Below, piece by piece: positions 12,601 to 21,132 of a DNA stretch of 64,000 nt. Location of the stretch: the NCBI GenBank assembly GCA_000514715.1, contig AZWL01000004.1, positions 186,001-250,000 of the forward strand. Direction: 5' to 3'. Every line of letters starts with the position of its first letter. Position 1 is the first letter of the stretch. Source of the DNA: Streptomyces sp. CNH099. GTDB taxonomy: Bacteria > Actinomycetota > Actinomycetes > Streptomycetales > Streptomycetaceae. Under the pieces are notes generated by a model. That model was given only the letters and a program-made list of their open reading frames with translations, searched no databases and was not told the DNA's origin. The position numbers were made by a program, and so were the translations under genes.

Positions 12601-14761
12601 CGAGGCTCGCGTGCACCCGTTGCACGGGTTCTCCGGCGACCACGGGGAAGGTGGTGCGCAGCGCGGGGTGGCGGTCGGCGGTTCCGGCCAGCGCCGCGCG
12701 CAGCGCGTCCACGTCCAGGCGGCCGTAGACGTCGACCGCCGCGCCGAGCAGGTACGCCGTGCTCTCCGGCGCCAGGTCGTGGCTGTAGCGCATGCCGCGC
12801 TGCTGCGCGGAGAGCGGGTGGTCACCCGGCTCGGCCGACGGGGCGGGGCCCTCCTGCGGGCGGGTGCCCAGGGCGGCGAGTTCGCGGATGCTGCGGTGCA
12901 GCAGGGTGTCGGCCACCAGGTCCCGGCCGGTCCGCCTGCCGACCCGGTGGGCGACCGTCAGTGCGTCGAGGGAGTCGAGCCCGAGGTCGATGAGGGGGGC
13001 GTCCACGGACACGTCGTCCACGCCGGTGCCGAGCAGGGCGGCGATCTCCGCCCGCAGTCGCGCGGCGTCCCCGGCCGGCGCCGCGTCCGGCCCTCCGGCC
13101 GGCTCCGGCGCCTGCGGCTGCGCGGTACGGGCCGCGGGGCCCGCGGCCGGCGAGGCCAGGGTGCCGTCCAGGAACCGCTGCCGGCAGGCATGCCGGGCGA
13201 TCTTGCCGCTGGAGGTGCGGGACAGCCCGGCGAAGGGGACGAGGACCACGTGCCGCGGCCGCACCTGGTGGGCGGCGGCGACCGCGGTCTGGACGCGGCG
13301 GGCGATCTCGTCGAGATCGCCCCGGCCGGCCTCCCGGCGCAGCTCGCAGGCGACGACGAGTTCCTCGGCTTCGGCGCCGGGCACGGCGAACGCGGCGCAG
13401 CCGTGCACGCGCAGGCGGGAGTCGGCGCCCTCGGCCGTCGACTCGATGTCCTGGGGCTGATGGTTGCGGCCGCGCACGATGACGAGGTCCTTGGCCCGGC
13501 CGGTCACGTGCAGCTCGCCGTTCCGCAGGAAGCCGAGGTCCCCGGTCCGCAGCCAGCCGTCCCGGAACACCCCGGCCCAGTCCCGCGGCCGGTTCCAGTA
13601 GCCGCGGGCCACACTGGCGCCGCTGACCTCGACCTCGCCCTCCGCCCCGGCCGGTGCCGCGGTCCCCGTCTCCGGGTCCACGATCCGCAGGCCGACGCCC
13701 GCGAGCGCCCGGCCGGAGCCGACCACGGCGTCGTCGGAACCGTTCGCCGCGGCCGTCCCGAAGCCGCTCCCGCGCTCCCCCGCGGTCACGATCAGCGCCG
13801 CCTCGGCGAGGCCGTAGCAGGGCAGGAACGCATCCGCGGAGAAGCCCGCGTCGGCGAACGCCGCCGCGAACGAGCGCAGCGTCCGTTCCCGGATCGGCTC
13901 GGCGCCGCTGAAGGCGACCTGCCACGAGGAGAGGTCCAGGGACGCGCGGACCTCGGCGGGGACACGCTCGACACAGAGGTTGTACGCGAAGTCGGGCCCG
14001 CCGCTCACGGTGGCCCCGAAGTCGCTGATCGCGCTCAGCCAGCGCCCCGGGTCCCGGGCGAACGACGACGGCGACAGCAGCAGGGTCGACCCGCCGCAGA
14101 ACACGGTGCCCAGGACCGATCCGATCAGGCCCATGTCGTGGTACATGGGCAGCCAGGAGACGGCGCGCGTGTGCTCGCCGAGTCCCAGGGCGTCCCGGAT
14201 GAGGGCGGTGTTGGCGAGCAGGTTGGCGTGGCTGAGCATCACGCCCTTCGGCCGGCCGGTGGAGCCCGAGGTGTACTGGAGGAAGGCCAGGTCCTCTCCG
14301 CGCGGCCGCGGGAGCCGGCTGCCGGGAGCCGGCGCCGAGGGCTCCGGGACCACCATCTCCAGCGCGGCGGCGGCCGCCAGGTCGCTCCTGCGCCCCAGCT
14401 TCTCCCGCAGGGCCGCCGTCGTCAGCGCGACCCGCGCGCCGCAGTCCACGGCCACCGCCGAGAAGCGGGCGGTCGACGACGGATGGCGGCTCGGCGGGTA
14501 GGTGGGGACCGCGACGGCCCCGGCGTAGAGGCAGCCGAAGAACGTCTCCACGTACTCCAGCCCGAACGGGTGGAGCAGGAGGACCCGTTCCCCGCCGAGA
14601 CCGCGGCCGGTCAGGTCCGCCGCGACCGCGGTGGCACGCTCGTGCAGCTGCGCGTAGGTGAGTTCCGTCGCCGGCCCGTCGCCGTCGGGCCGGTACGTGA
14701 AGGCGGGCCGGTCCGGCGTGCGCGCGGCGGCGGCTTCCAACACGACCTGCCATGCGGTCAT
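9644..14761 (-). CDS. Starter NRPS: FAAL-ACP-C-A(Gly)-T
   Basis: 1,705 residues that start the lipopeptide chain. Residues 1-550 are a fatty acyl-AMP ligase (YTSGSTGRPKGVMLSH, SWLPMYHDMGLIGSVL, SGAEPIR) that activates a fatty acid for transfer to an acyl carrier domain (LGLDSLDAL, Ser near 597). A condensation domain follows (HHLVSDLW near 774; the Gly after Asp is Leu), then an adenylation domain (A3 TSGSTGRPKG near 1255, A5 NMYGPTE, A10 NSSGKVDR) and a carrier (GGNS, Ser at about 1638). Pocket residues aligned by eye read D-I-L-Q-I-G-M-V-W, very close to the known glycine code DILQLGLIW, so an N-acyl-glycine starter is predicted. Single gene leftward; divergent from the exporter operon. ATG 14761 fits the ligase start. 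Confidence 0.95.
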   Translation of the reverse strand: MTAWQVVLEAAAARTPDRPAFTYRPDGDGPATELTYAQLHERATAVAADLTGRGLGGERVLLLHPFGLEYVETFFGCLYAGAVAVPTYPPSRHPSSTARFSAVAVDCGARVALTTAALREKLGRRSDLAAAAALEMVVPEPSAPAPGSRLPRPRGEDLAFLQYTSGSTGRPKGVMLSHANLLANTALIRDALGLGEHTRAVSWLPMYHDMGLIGSVLGTVFCGGSTLLLSPSSFARDPGRWLSAISDFGATVSGGPDFAYNLCVERVPAEVRASLDLSSWQVAFSGAEPIRERTLRSFAAAFADAGFSADAFLPCYGLAEAALIVTAGERGSGFGTAAANGSDDAVVGSGRALAGVGLRIVDPETGTAAPAGAEGEVEVSGASVARGYWNRPRDWAGVFRDGWLRTGDLGFLRNGELHVTGRAKDLVIVRGRNHQPQDIESTAEGADSRLRVHGCAAFAVPGAEAEELVVACELRREAGRGDLDEIARRVQTAVAAAHQVRPRHVVLVPFAGLSRTSSGKIARHACRQRFLDGTLASPAAGPAARTAQPQAPEPAGGPDAAPAGDAARLRAEIAALLGTGVDDVSVDAPLIDLGLDSLDALTVAHRVGRRTGRDLVADTLLHRSIRELAALGTRPQEGPAPSAEPGDHPLSAQQRGMRYSHDLAPESTAYLLGAAVDVYGRLDVDALRAALAGTADRHPALRTTFPVVAGEPVQRVHASLGPGFHREDVPPALLGERTAAVAKTPLDLVNGPLVRLHVLRTGPDRHRLVLVLHHLVSDLWSVDLVLREVCERYTGAAVRTGPAPGFAELVDRERKLLAGPEGRRLADHWRAALRGAPADIGLRTDRPRTTLPRLRGASTTFTVDPGTTARLRRLARENGTTLFTVLLAAYSLLLWRYSGRPDLLVGTPVHGRGSTRSAEVVGCCINTVPVRCRVDPNGSFGELLARVGAASRDAFEHAALPFVELADAVDARRDPSRPPLVQVMFALQQAFAGGDLPVAAMAVNRPGVTGRFGPAVCESVALPRTGAMADLALHLAEVGDGLSGELVHDTDLFDHGTAARIVRQFVSVLEAVLGGPGGPVREIATAEPAALTGPHADYAADDHVHLRIARQARLRPGAVAVATDGEELTYGRLDRSADALAGVLAARGVRPGHVVAIRLPRGAEFVVSMLAVLKAGAAYLPIAPELPEDRIRYMLTDSGAHLVISRSGLARAESPCPVLDLGTDLGTAAPGDPDRTPPEVPVHPESAAYVLYTSGSTGRPKGVQVPHRALNNFLAAMARVVPMDARTRLLAPTSMSFDISVLEVYLPLVSGGTCHLADGDTARDGHALRARLDTGAFTHMQATPVTWQLLTDAGWTPDPDLTVITGGEALPRELAAHLCASGGQVLNMYGPTETTVWSASAPLTLADTADAPPIGLPVANTAAYVLDEQLNLVPAGAEGQLHLGGHGLAAGYLGRPGLTAGSFLPDPFRDVPGARMYATGDLVRVRADGRVEFLGRMDRQVKVNGLRVELGEIEAQLDRVPGVRRSVVEVCRGATGPMLVAYVTGDTAASDREILGGLRAVLPGHMVPAGLVRLPRLPVNSSGKVDRGALPPPPAAAGGGGDPATGPEERRIAAALAELLHLTSVDRTVSIFDIGGNSLLMTRLVARIDKEFDVRLSLRQVMEDPTVAGLATQVTAQRRTPGRPAAAPVVPVDRSRYAARGRRGG

Positions 14762-14906
14762 CGCGCGGCCTCCCTCGGGCGGTCTCGGTTCCCGTGTCCA
14801 CCGGCCAGCCTCGCACCGCGGAGCGGAGCCGCGACGTCAGTGCTTTACCCGACTGATGCACCGGCGGCCGCGAGCGGGAGGGTTTCACCGATCAGCAGGA
14901 GGCTCC
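14762..14906. promoter_or_regulatory. Divergent promoter region, starter NRPS / exporter operon
   Basis: 145 bp between two divergent starts. It contains TTTACCCGACT at 14844-14854 and TTTCACCGATC at 14883-14893; related words occur in the same order at 6409-6420 and 6469-6479 in the other divergent control region of the cluster. Possible shared regulator sites; not demonstrated. Confidence 0.35.
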
Positions 14907-16175
14907 GTGAGCGCTGTAGCCCTTTCTCGTGACTTCGGACGTCTCTGGGCGGGCAACTCCCTCACGGAGTTCGGCTCCCAGGTGACCATGACGGCCCTGC
15001 CGCTCATCGCCGTCGCACGTCTGGAGGCCGAGGGGCTGGAGATCGGACTGCTGCAGAGCCTGTATCTGATCCCGTTCTTCCTGCTGGCCCTGCCGGCGGG
15101 CGTCTGGCTGGACCGGGCGGCCCGGCGCCCGGTGCTGATCACCACGGACGTGGCCCGCGCGGTGCTGGTGGCCACGATTCCCCTGGCCGTCGCGCTGGAC
15201 TCGCTGACCTGGACCCAGCTGTACGTCGTGGCGCTCGCGGGCGGGGCGATGACCCTGCTGTACGACATCGCCTCGGCGGCCTACGTACCCACCCTGGTGG
15301 CCCCCTCCGAACTCTCCGTCGCGCACAGCAGGATGAACGTGAACCGGGCCTTCAGCGGGACCGCAGGACCCGGGGTCACCGGTGTACTCGCCGGGCTCAT
15401 CGGCGCGGTGTCGGTGCTGTTCATCAGCGTCGTCACCCTCCTGGCCTCCGCGCTCACCCTGACCTCCATCCGGGGCCGGGAGAAGGCGGCGGCGGCCACG
15501 GCGGGGGGCGACCGGGACGGTCCGGCGGCTGCCCCGGGCCGGCGGGACCTCGTCGGGGAGACCCGGGAAGGGCTGCGGGCGGTGTTCCGCAATCCGCCCA
15601 TCCGCTCCCTCGCCGTCCACGCGGCCCTCTATGCCGGCGCGCTGCAGCTGGCCACCGTCTCCTCGGTGATCTATCTGCTCAACGACGTCGGCGTGGGCCC
15701 CGGCTGGTACGGGGCCGCGCTCTCGCTCGGCGGCGTCGGCGGCGTGCTCGGCACCCTCGCGGCGCCCGGCATCCTGCGGCGGTTCGGCTACCGGGGCACA
15801 CTGCTCGGCGGGATCGTGTTCGCCACCGTCCCGTTCGTCCTCGTACCGCTGGCGACCTCCGTCGTGGTCACCGCGCTCTGCGCCGCCCTCGCGCTGTTCC
15901 TGGTGGGCGCGGGAAGCTGCGTCGTCGGCACCTCGGCCATGACCCTGCGGCACCTGCTGACCCCGCCGGAGCTGCACGCCCGGATGAACGCGAGCTACCG
16001 CCTGCTCCCCATGGCGGCCACCCCGGCGGGGGCGCTGGTGGCGGGGGTGCTGGCGGAGGTGACCGGAGCGCGGAACACCCTCTGGCTCGCCCCGGCGGCC
16101 CTGCTCGCCTCCGGCGTCCCGCTCCTCGCCGCTCCCCTGCGCGAGCTGCGCCACCGCAGCGAGGTGTACACGTGA
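14907..16175 (+). CDS. MFS exporter
   Basis: 422-residue major facilitator of the MFS_3 type that includes enterobactin and macrolide exporters. It opens with the typical DFGRLWAGNSLTEFGSQVTMTALPLIA helix, has the loop-2/3 signature AGVWLDRAARRPVL and about 12 hydrophobic segments split by a charged central loop. GTG start 14907 follows AGCAGGAGG. It overlaps the P450 by 4 bp (GTGA). In this cluster it is the only obvious transporter and probably exports the acylated peptide; substrate is inference. Confidence 0.9.
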   Translation: MSAVALSRDFGRLWAGNSLTEFGSQVTMTALPLIAVARLEAEGLEIGLLQSLYLIPFFLLALPAGVWLDRAARRPVLITTDVARAVLVATIPLAVALDSLTWTQLYVVALAGGAMTLLYDIASAAYVPTLVAPSELSVAHSRMNVNRAFSGTAGPGVTGVLAGLIGAVSVLFISVVTLLASALTLTSIRGREKAAAATAGGDRDGPAAAPGRRDLVGETREGLRAVFRNPPIRSLAVHAALYAGALQLATVSSVIYLLNDVGVGPGWYGAALSLGGVGGVLGTLAAPGILRRFGYRGTLLGGIVFATVPFVLVPLATSVVVTALCAALALFLVGAGSCVVGTSAMTLRHLLTPPELHARMNASYRLLPMAATPAGALVAGVLAEVTGARNTLWLAPAALLASGVPLLAAPLRELRHRSEVYT

Positions 16176-17362
16176 CGTCCCCCGCGTACCCGGTCGCCGA
16201 ACTCGGCAGCGACGAGTTCTACGCCACCACCGACCCGACCGCGCTGTGGCGGCGGTTCGCGGCGGACGACGCCGTGGTGTGGACGCCCCCCAGCACCACG
16301 CACAACGGGTTCTGGTCGGTCTTCTCGCACCGTGCCTGCACGGCCGTGCTCGCCGCGGACGCCCCGTTCACCTCCGAGTACGGGATGTTCATCGGGTTCG
16401 ACCGGCAGCGGCCGGACGCGGGCGGCGGCCGGATGATCGTGGTGAGCGAGGGCGCGGCGCACGACCGGCTGCGGCGGGTCATCGGCGGCCACCTCGCCCG
16501 TGCCACCGCGGGGCCGCTCGCCCGGGTCGTCGCACGGGAACTCGGCGACTTCGTCGCGGCCGCCCGCGAACAGCCGGTCACGGACGCGGCGGCGCTGGGT
16601 TCGGCGCTCCCCAACACCGTGGTGTGCGAGCTTCTCGGCGTGCCGGCCGCCGACCACGAACGGCTCCGGTATCTGACGCAGTTCGCGGTCGGTGCCCCGG
16701 ACGATCCCCGGCTGATGTCGCCCTCGACGGCCCACCTGCAGATCATGGGCTACTTCGCCGACCTCGTCCGGCACCGGCGCCGCGCCCCGGGCGACGACCT
16801 CGTCAGCCGCCTGCTCGGCGACGGCATGTCGGAGCACGACGTACTGATCAACTGCGACAACGTGTTCGCCGCCGGGAACGCGACCACACAGCACTCGGTG
16901 ACCGGCGCCTTCGACGGCCTCGCCGCGTCACCGGGCGCCCTGGAGGTCCTCCGCACCGACCCGGCGGCGGTCAGGACCGCCGTGGAGGAGGTGCTCCGCT
17001 GGTCGACGCCGGGGCCCCACGTGCTGCGGGTCGCGCTCCGGGACACCGCCGTCGACGGGCGGCCGATCCCCGCGGACACCGCGGTGGTCAGCTGGCTGGC
17101 CGCCGCCAACCGGGACGCGCGGGTCTTTCCCGACCCGTACCGGTTCGACATCCGTCGGCGGCCCAACCGCCACCTCTCGTTCGGGCACGGCCTCCACTAC
17201 TGCACCGGTGCCGCGCTGGCCCGGCTGGAGCTGCGGATGCTTCTGGAACGCCTCGCCGAGCACGTCACCGCGGTCCGGCACGCGGGCGAGCCCGAGCGGC
17301 TCCGGGCGACCAAGGTCAACGGATACCGCCGTCTTCCGGTTTCCTTCGAGTGGAGAGTCTGA
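16172..17362 (+). CDS. Cytochrome P450
   Basis: 396 residues, normal for a bacterial class I P450. Heme-binding motif FGHGLHYCTG gives the thiolate ligand at Cys344; ExxR is seen as EEVLRW; the C-helix HDRLRR is present. The I-helix reads AAGNATTQH: the acid usually found before the conserved Thr pair (AGxE/DTT) is Ala here, as in some P450s with atypical oxygen activation or rearranging chemistry. It needs ferredoxin partners encoded elsewhere. GTG start overlaps the exporter stop by 4 bp and the peptidase ATG follows 2 nt after its stop, so the three are one transcription unit. Likely tailoring of the peptide or of a carrier-bound residue. Confidence 0.95.
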   Translation: MTSPAYPVAELGSDEFYATTDPTALWRRFAADDAVVWTPPSTTHNGFWSVFSHRACTAVLAADAPFTSEYGMFIGFDRQRPDAGGGRMIVVSEGAAHDRLRRVIGGHLARATAGPLARVVARELGDFVAAAREQPVTDAAALGSALPNTVVCELLGVPAADHERLRYLTQFAVGAPDDPRLMSPSTAHLQIMGYFADLVRHRRRAPGDDLVSRLLGDGMSEHDVLINCDNVFAAGNATTQHSVTGAFDGLAASPGALEVLRTDPAAVRTAVEEVLRWSTPGPHVLRVALRDTAVDGRPIPADTAVVSWLAAANRDARVFPDPYRFDIRRRPNRHLSFGHGLHYCTGAALARLELRMLLERLAEHVTAVRHAGEPERLRATKVNGYRRLPVSFEWRV

Positions 17363-17364
17363 GC

Positions 17365-19644
17365 ATGCCTGGAACACGAGCCTCGGTCCTGCGGGCGGCC
17401 CTGGTGGTCCTTCTCCCGCTGCTCTGCGGGATCGCGGCACTGGTCTCGGTCCAGCCGCCCTCGGCGGCGCCGGCCGACGCACCGGCCACGCGGTTCTCCG
17501 CGGAGCGCGCGTACCCGCATCTGGAGCGGATCGCGCAGCGTCCCCGCCCGACCGGCGGCGCCTACACCGCCGAGGTCCGCGACTACCTGGTCGAGACGCT
17601 CCGGAAGACGGGCCTGACGGCCGAGGTCCAGCGCGCCGTGGTGTTCGAGGAGGAAGAGCCCGGAGACGTCACCGGCGCGCGTCTTGAGAACGTCGTGGCG
17701 CGGCTGGAGGGCACCGGGGACGGGCCGGCCGTGCTGCTCGCGGCCCACTACGACTCGGTGGGCAACAGCCCGGGGGCCAACGACGACGGCGTGGCCGTCG
17801 CCGCGCTCCTCGAAGCGGCCCGTGCCCTCAAGGCGGCCGGGCCGACCCGGAACGACATCGTGGTGCTGTTCACCGACGCCGAGGAGTACGGCAGCCTCGG
17901 CGCCCAGGCGTTCGTCGAACAGCACCGGTGGGCGGACGACGTGGGGGCCGCGCTCAACTTCGAGGCGCGGGGCCGGAGCGGGCCGTCCATCATGTTCGAG
18001 TCCAGCGGCGCCTCCGCCGATCTGCTGAACGAGACGGACACGCCGGTCGCCAGCTCCGTCAGCGAGTCGGTCTACGGGCTGCTCGGCCACCACACCGACT
18101 TCACGGTCTTCGAGGACGCCGGCCTGCAGGCCATGAACTTCGCGTACGTCGGCGAACTGATGCACTACCACACCCCGGTCGACTCACTGGAGCACGTCGA
18201 TCGGCAGAGCCTCCAGCATCACGGCGAGTACGCCACCGAGATCGGCGCCCACCTCGCCTCGTCCGACCTCGCCCGGTCCGCCGCGGACGAGGTCTACTTC
18301 ACCCTCCCCCTGGTCGGCATCGTCTCCCACCCCCTGTGGGTGACCTACCTGCTCGGCGTCCTCGCCCTCGCACTCCTGGGCGCCGGGGTGGTCACCGGCG
18401 CGCGGCGCGGCCTCCTCGCACCGCGGCGGCTCGCCACGGCCGTGCCGCTCGTGGCCGGCGGCACGGTGCTCGGCGGCCTCGTACCGTTCGCGCTGTGGCA
18501 GGCGCTCCGCGCGTTCTACCCCGGCTACGACGACATCCCCCTCGGCGACGTCTACAACAACGGACTCTTCCTGGCGGCGTTCGCCGTCCTCACCGCCTGC
18601 ACGCTGGCGCTGTGGCTGCGGTGGTGCCGGAAGAAGGCGGGTGCCGCGGACCTCGCGGCGGCGGCCGCGGTGTGGTGGGCGGTGCTCACGGTCGCGGCCC
18701 TCCTGCTGCTGCCCGAGGCCGCGTACGTGTTCGTCCTGCCCCTGCTCACCGTCGGGCCGGCGCTCGCCTACCCCTCGTTCCGCGACGTCGGGTACTCGGT
18801 CGCGGCGGCCGTCGGACTCCTGCTCCTGGTGCCCGCCGGCTATCTCGCGCTGCTCGTCACCGGGCTGGAGTTCGCCTGGACCGTCTTCCTCCTCACGGCG
18901 GCCCTGCTGGTCCTGCTCCTCTCCCCCGTCAGCCTCCCCTTCACCGTGCCGCGGCCGCTGGTGAAGTGGGCCGTGCCCGTGGCCCCGGCCACGGCGGTCG
19001 CGCTGCTGGCCGCCTCCCTGGCCACCGGAGGGTTCGACGAGGAGCACCCGGAGCCGGGGACCTTCTTCTACCTCCTCGACTCGGACACCGGACGGGCCCG
19101 CTGGGGTACGACCGATCCGGTCCCCCAGGAGTGGATCGACGACCACGCGCCGAAGTCCGTCGAGAGCGGCCGTCTGCCGAAGTTCTTCAGCAACCGCTAT
19201 CCGTTCCGTACCGGGAAGGCACCCGCGGCCGACCTCCCGAGTCCGGAGATCAAGGTGCTCCGCAACACCGTCGCCGACGGTGTGCGCACCGTGCGGTTCA
19301 CGGTCGGCTCGCGGCGGATGCCGCCCCTCCTCGTCGTGACGAACCCGTCCGGCCTGCGGGTGCGCAGCGCCGTGGTCAACGGCACGGAGGTCACCGGCGG
19401 CGCGGACGCCCCCGACGCCGGCTCCCCGTGGACCCTGGAGTTCCTGGCCGTCCCCCGGGAGGGCCTCGACATCACCCTGGAGGTGCAGTCGGACGAGCCG
19501 TTCCCGCTGCGCGTCCGCGACCGCAGCTTCAGCATCGAGGAAGTCCCGTCGCTGGCCGACGAGATCGACCGTCCTCAGGACACCATGCCCGGGAACGACC
19601 ACGGCGACTTCGTGATGACCAGTACGGGGACCGTGGTGGAGTAG
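17365..19644 (+). CDS. Membrane-anchored M28 aminopeptidase
   Basis: 759 residues. An N-terminal signal/anchor helix (about 8-30) is followed by an M28 zinc-peptidase domain with a complete metal site: His128 and Asp140 (AAHYDSVGNSPGANDDG), catalytic Glu173 and ligand Glu174 (DAEEYG), Glu200 (NFEARG) and His269 (HYHTPVDS). Residues about 300-560 hold eight or so hydrophobic helices and the last 190 form a second, probably extracytoplasmic, domain, the arrangement of Fxna-like membrane M28 enzymes. As the last gene of the exporter-P450 operon it is well placed to trim the exported product, for example removing the N-acyl-glycyl leader built by the starter NRPS (inference, by analogy with peptidases of tetrahydroisoquinoline clusters). 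It could instead be a resistance or scavenging enzyme. Confidence 0.85.
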   Translation: MPGTRASVLRAALVVLLPLLCGIAALVSVQPPSAAPADAPATRFSAERAYPHLERIAQRPRPTGGAYTAEVRDYLVETLRKTGLTAEVQRAVVFEEEEPGDVTGARLENVVARLEGTGDGPAVLLAAHYDSVGNSPGANDDGVAVAALLEAARALKAAGPTRNDIVVLFTDAEEYGSLGAQAFVEQHRWADDVGAALNFEARGRSGPSIMFESSGASADLLNETDTPVASSVSESVYGLLGHHTDFTVFEDAGLQAMNFAYVGELMHYHTPVDSLEHVDRQSLQHHGEYATEIGAHLASSDLARSAADEVYFTLPLVGIVSHPLWVTYLLGVLALALLGAGVVTGARRGLLAPRRLATAVPLVAGGTVLGGLVPFALWQALRAFYPGYDDIPLGDVYNNGLFLAAFAVLTACTLALWLRWCRKKAGAADLAAAAAVWWAVLTVAALLLLPEAAYVFVLPLLTVGPALAYPSFRDVGYSVAAAVGLLLLVPAGYLALLVTGLEFAWTVFLLTAALLVLLLSPVSLPFTVPRPLVKWAVPVAPATAVALLAASLATGGFDEEHPEPGTFFYLLDSDTGRARWGTTDPVPQEWIDDHAPKSVESGRLPKFFSNRYPFRTGKAPAADLPSPEIKVLRNTVADGVRTVRFTVGSRRMPPLLVVTNPSGLRVRSAVVNGTEVTGGADAPDAGSPWTLEFLAVPREGLDITLEVQSDEPFPLRVRDRSFSIEEVPSLADEIDRPQDTMPGNDHGDFVMTSTGTVVE

Positions 19645-19646
19645 CG

Positions 19647-19716
19647 GCCCCGGGCTGCGGAGGTGCAGCCCGGGGCGCTCGTACGCGGGAGGGCGGGGCG
19701 GGTCGCCCGCCCCGCC
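19647..19716. terminator. Double-hairpin bidirectional terminator
   Basis: Two perfect inverted repeats fill the gap between the convergent peptidase and regulator genes: a 12-bp stem with 6-nt loop at 19647-19676 (GCCCCGGGCTGC and complement) and an 11-bp stem with 3-nt loop at 19692-19716 (GGCGGGGCGGG and complement). The second ends directly before the regulator's stop codon. Confidence 0.8.
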
Positions 19717-19717
19717 T

Positions 19718-21130
19718 TCAGGTGCGGGGGCGGGCGACCACCCGGTTGGCGACGGTCAGCCCGGCCAGCTCGGCCCTGCTGGAGACCCCGGACTTGGCGA
19801 AGATGCGGGCGAGATGCGTCTCCACCGTCTTGTGGCTCACCTCCAGCAGTCTGGCGATCTGCCGGTTGGTCCGGCCCTCGCTGACCAGATGCGCGATCTC
19901 GAGCTCGCGCCGGCTCACCAGCACCGGCCCCGCGGCACTCTTCTCGGGGATGTCCAGCAGCGCCTCGTACCGGGCCCGGGCCCGTTCCCAGCGCGCGGCG
20001 TGCTGCACCCGTCCGGCGGCCCGCTCGGCCCGGCCGAGCAGCTGCGCCGCCCGCCGGCGCTCCCACACCGGGAGTTCGCCGAGTTCGTCGCCCGCGACAT
20101 CCAGTACCGCACGGACACAGGCCCTGCTGTCGCCGGCCGCCAGGACCGCGGTGGCCCAGGCCAGCCGAGCCCGCCGCCACTGCGGGCTGTCCAGGTCGAC
20201 GACGCGCATGGCGCACGCGGCGTCGGCCAGGGCCCGGTCGTGGCGGCCCGCGGCGAGGGCGACGTCGGCCCGCACGACGAGGGCCATGGCCCAGTGGTCG
20301 TGGTGGTCGAGGGAGCGCGCGACCGACACCGCCCGCTCCGCCCTGTCGGTCGCCGCCGACAGCGCTCCCTGCCGCAGCGCCAGCTCCGCGAGTCCCGACT
20401 GCAGCGGGGCGACGGGCAGATACTGGCCGCTCGCCTCGCACACCAGCAGTCCCCGCTCGAACCGCCGGCGGGCCCGCTCGCTCTGGCCGAGGTGCGTCTC
20501 GGCCCACCCGAGGTCGGACATGAGGGCCGGACGCTCGACCAGTTCCTCGTCGGTCCGCGAGTCGACGAGATCCGCCGAGTCCTTCACCAGCCGCAGCGCG
20601 TGATCGACCTCCTCCCGGTCGAGCGCCTCGACGGCGAGCAGCACCCACGCGTGCGCCCGCTGCAGGCGCTGCTCCTCCGTGATCACCGCCAGCGCGGCGT
20701 CCGACCAGGACCACCGGGTGTCCCAGAGGGCCGTTGCCGCCAGCTCCAGCCGGAGACTCCCGGTGTTCACGGCGGCCGCACGGCCCACGGCTCCCCGCAG
20801 GATCACGCGCGCGTGGGTGAAGCGGCCGTCCGCGAGTGAGAGGATCGCCAGGATGTCGGCGGCCTGGTCCAGCTCCTGGTCCGGCCCGACGAGCGCGCTC
20901 CACTGCGCAAGAGCCGCACGGCACTGTGTCAGCTCACCGACGCGCGCGTGCGCACGCGCCATGGACAACAGCAGGTCGGCCCGCCGCCGTCCGCCGTCCG
21001 GGACGGTGGACAGCAGCCCCAGGGCAGCCCGGCACCAGTCGACCGCCAGCCTCGGATTTCTCGCCAGTACGGTATTCACGCCTGCCGCAAGTGCGTCGAA
21101 CGCGGCACGCGCCTGTGGAATGACATCCAC
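19718..21130 (-). CDS. LuxR-type transcriptional regulator with TPR-like body
   Basis: 470 residues with start GTG 21130, which lies 2 nt after the stop of the mbtH gene; an in-frame ATG at 21211 would overlap mbtH by 79 bp and is less likely. The C-terminal 65 residues are a LuxR helix-turn-helix (SRRELEIAHLVSEGRTNRQIARLLEVSHKTVETHLARIF). The rest is an all-helical array rich in Ala and Arg with TPR-like repeats; no Walker A motif is present, so it is not a full LAL-type ATPase regulator. It probably controls the cluster, and its own message is shared with mbtH. Target sites are unknown; the palindrome at 6403 is one candidate. Confidence 0.9.
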   Translation of the reverse strand: MDVIPQARAAFDALAAGVNTVLARNPRLAVDWCRAALGLLSTVPDGGRRRADLLLSMARAHARVGELTQCRAALAQWSALVGPDQELDQAADILAILSLADGRFTHARVILRGAVGRAAAVNTGSLRLELAATALWDTRWSWSDAALAVITEEQRLQRAHAWVLLAVEALDREEVDHALRLVKDSADLVDSRTDEELVERPALMSDLGWAETHLGQSERARRRFERGLLVCEASGQYLPVAPLQSGLAELALRQGALSAATDRAERAVSVARSLDHHDHWAMALVVRADVALAAGRHDRALADAACAMRVVDLDSPQWRRARLAWATAVLAAGDSRACVRAVLDVAGDELGELPVWERRRAAQLLGRAERAAGRVQHAARWERARARYEALLDIPEKSAAGPVLVSRRELEIAHLVSEGRTNRQIARLLEVSHKTVETHLARIFAKSGVSSRAELAGLTVANRVVARPRT

Positions 21131-21132
21131 AA

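Noticed and set aside
8978..14932. 1,984-codon plus-strand open frame
   Set aside because: Antisense shadow of the starter NRPS and out of frame with the dehydrogenase; no motifs.
19718..21130. LAL-type (large ATP-binding LuxR) regulator
   Set aside because: Length is about half that of LAL proteins and no Walker A motif is present.
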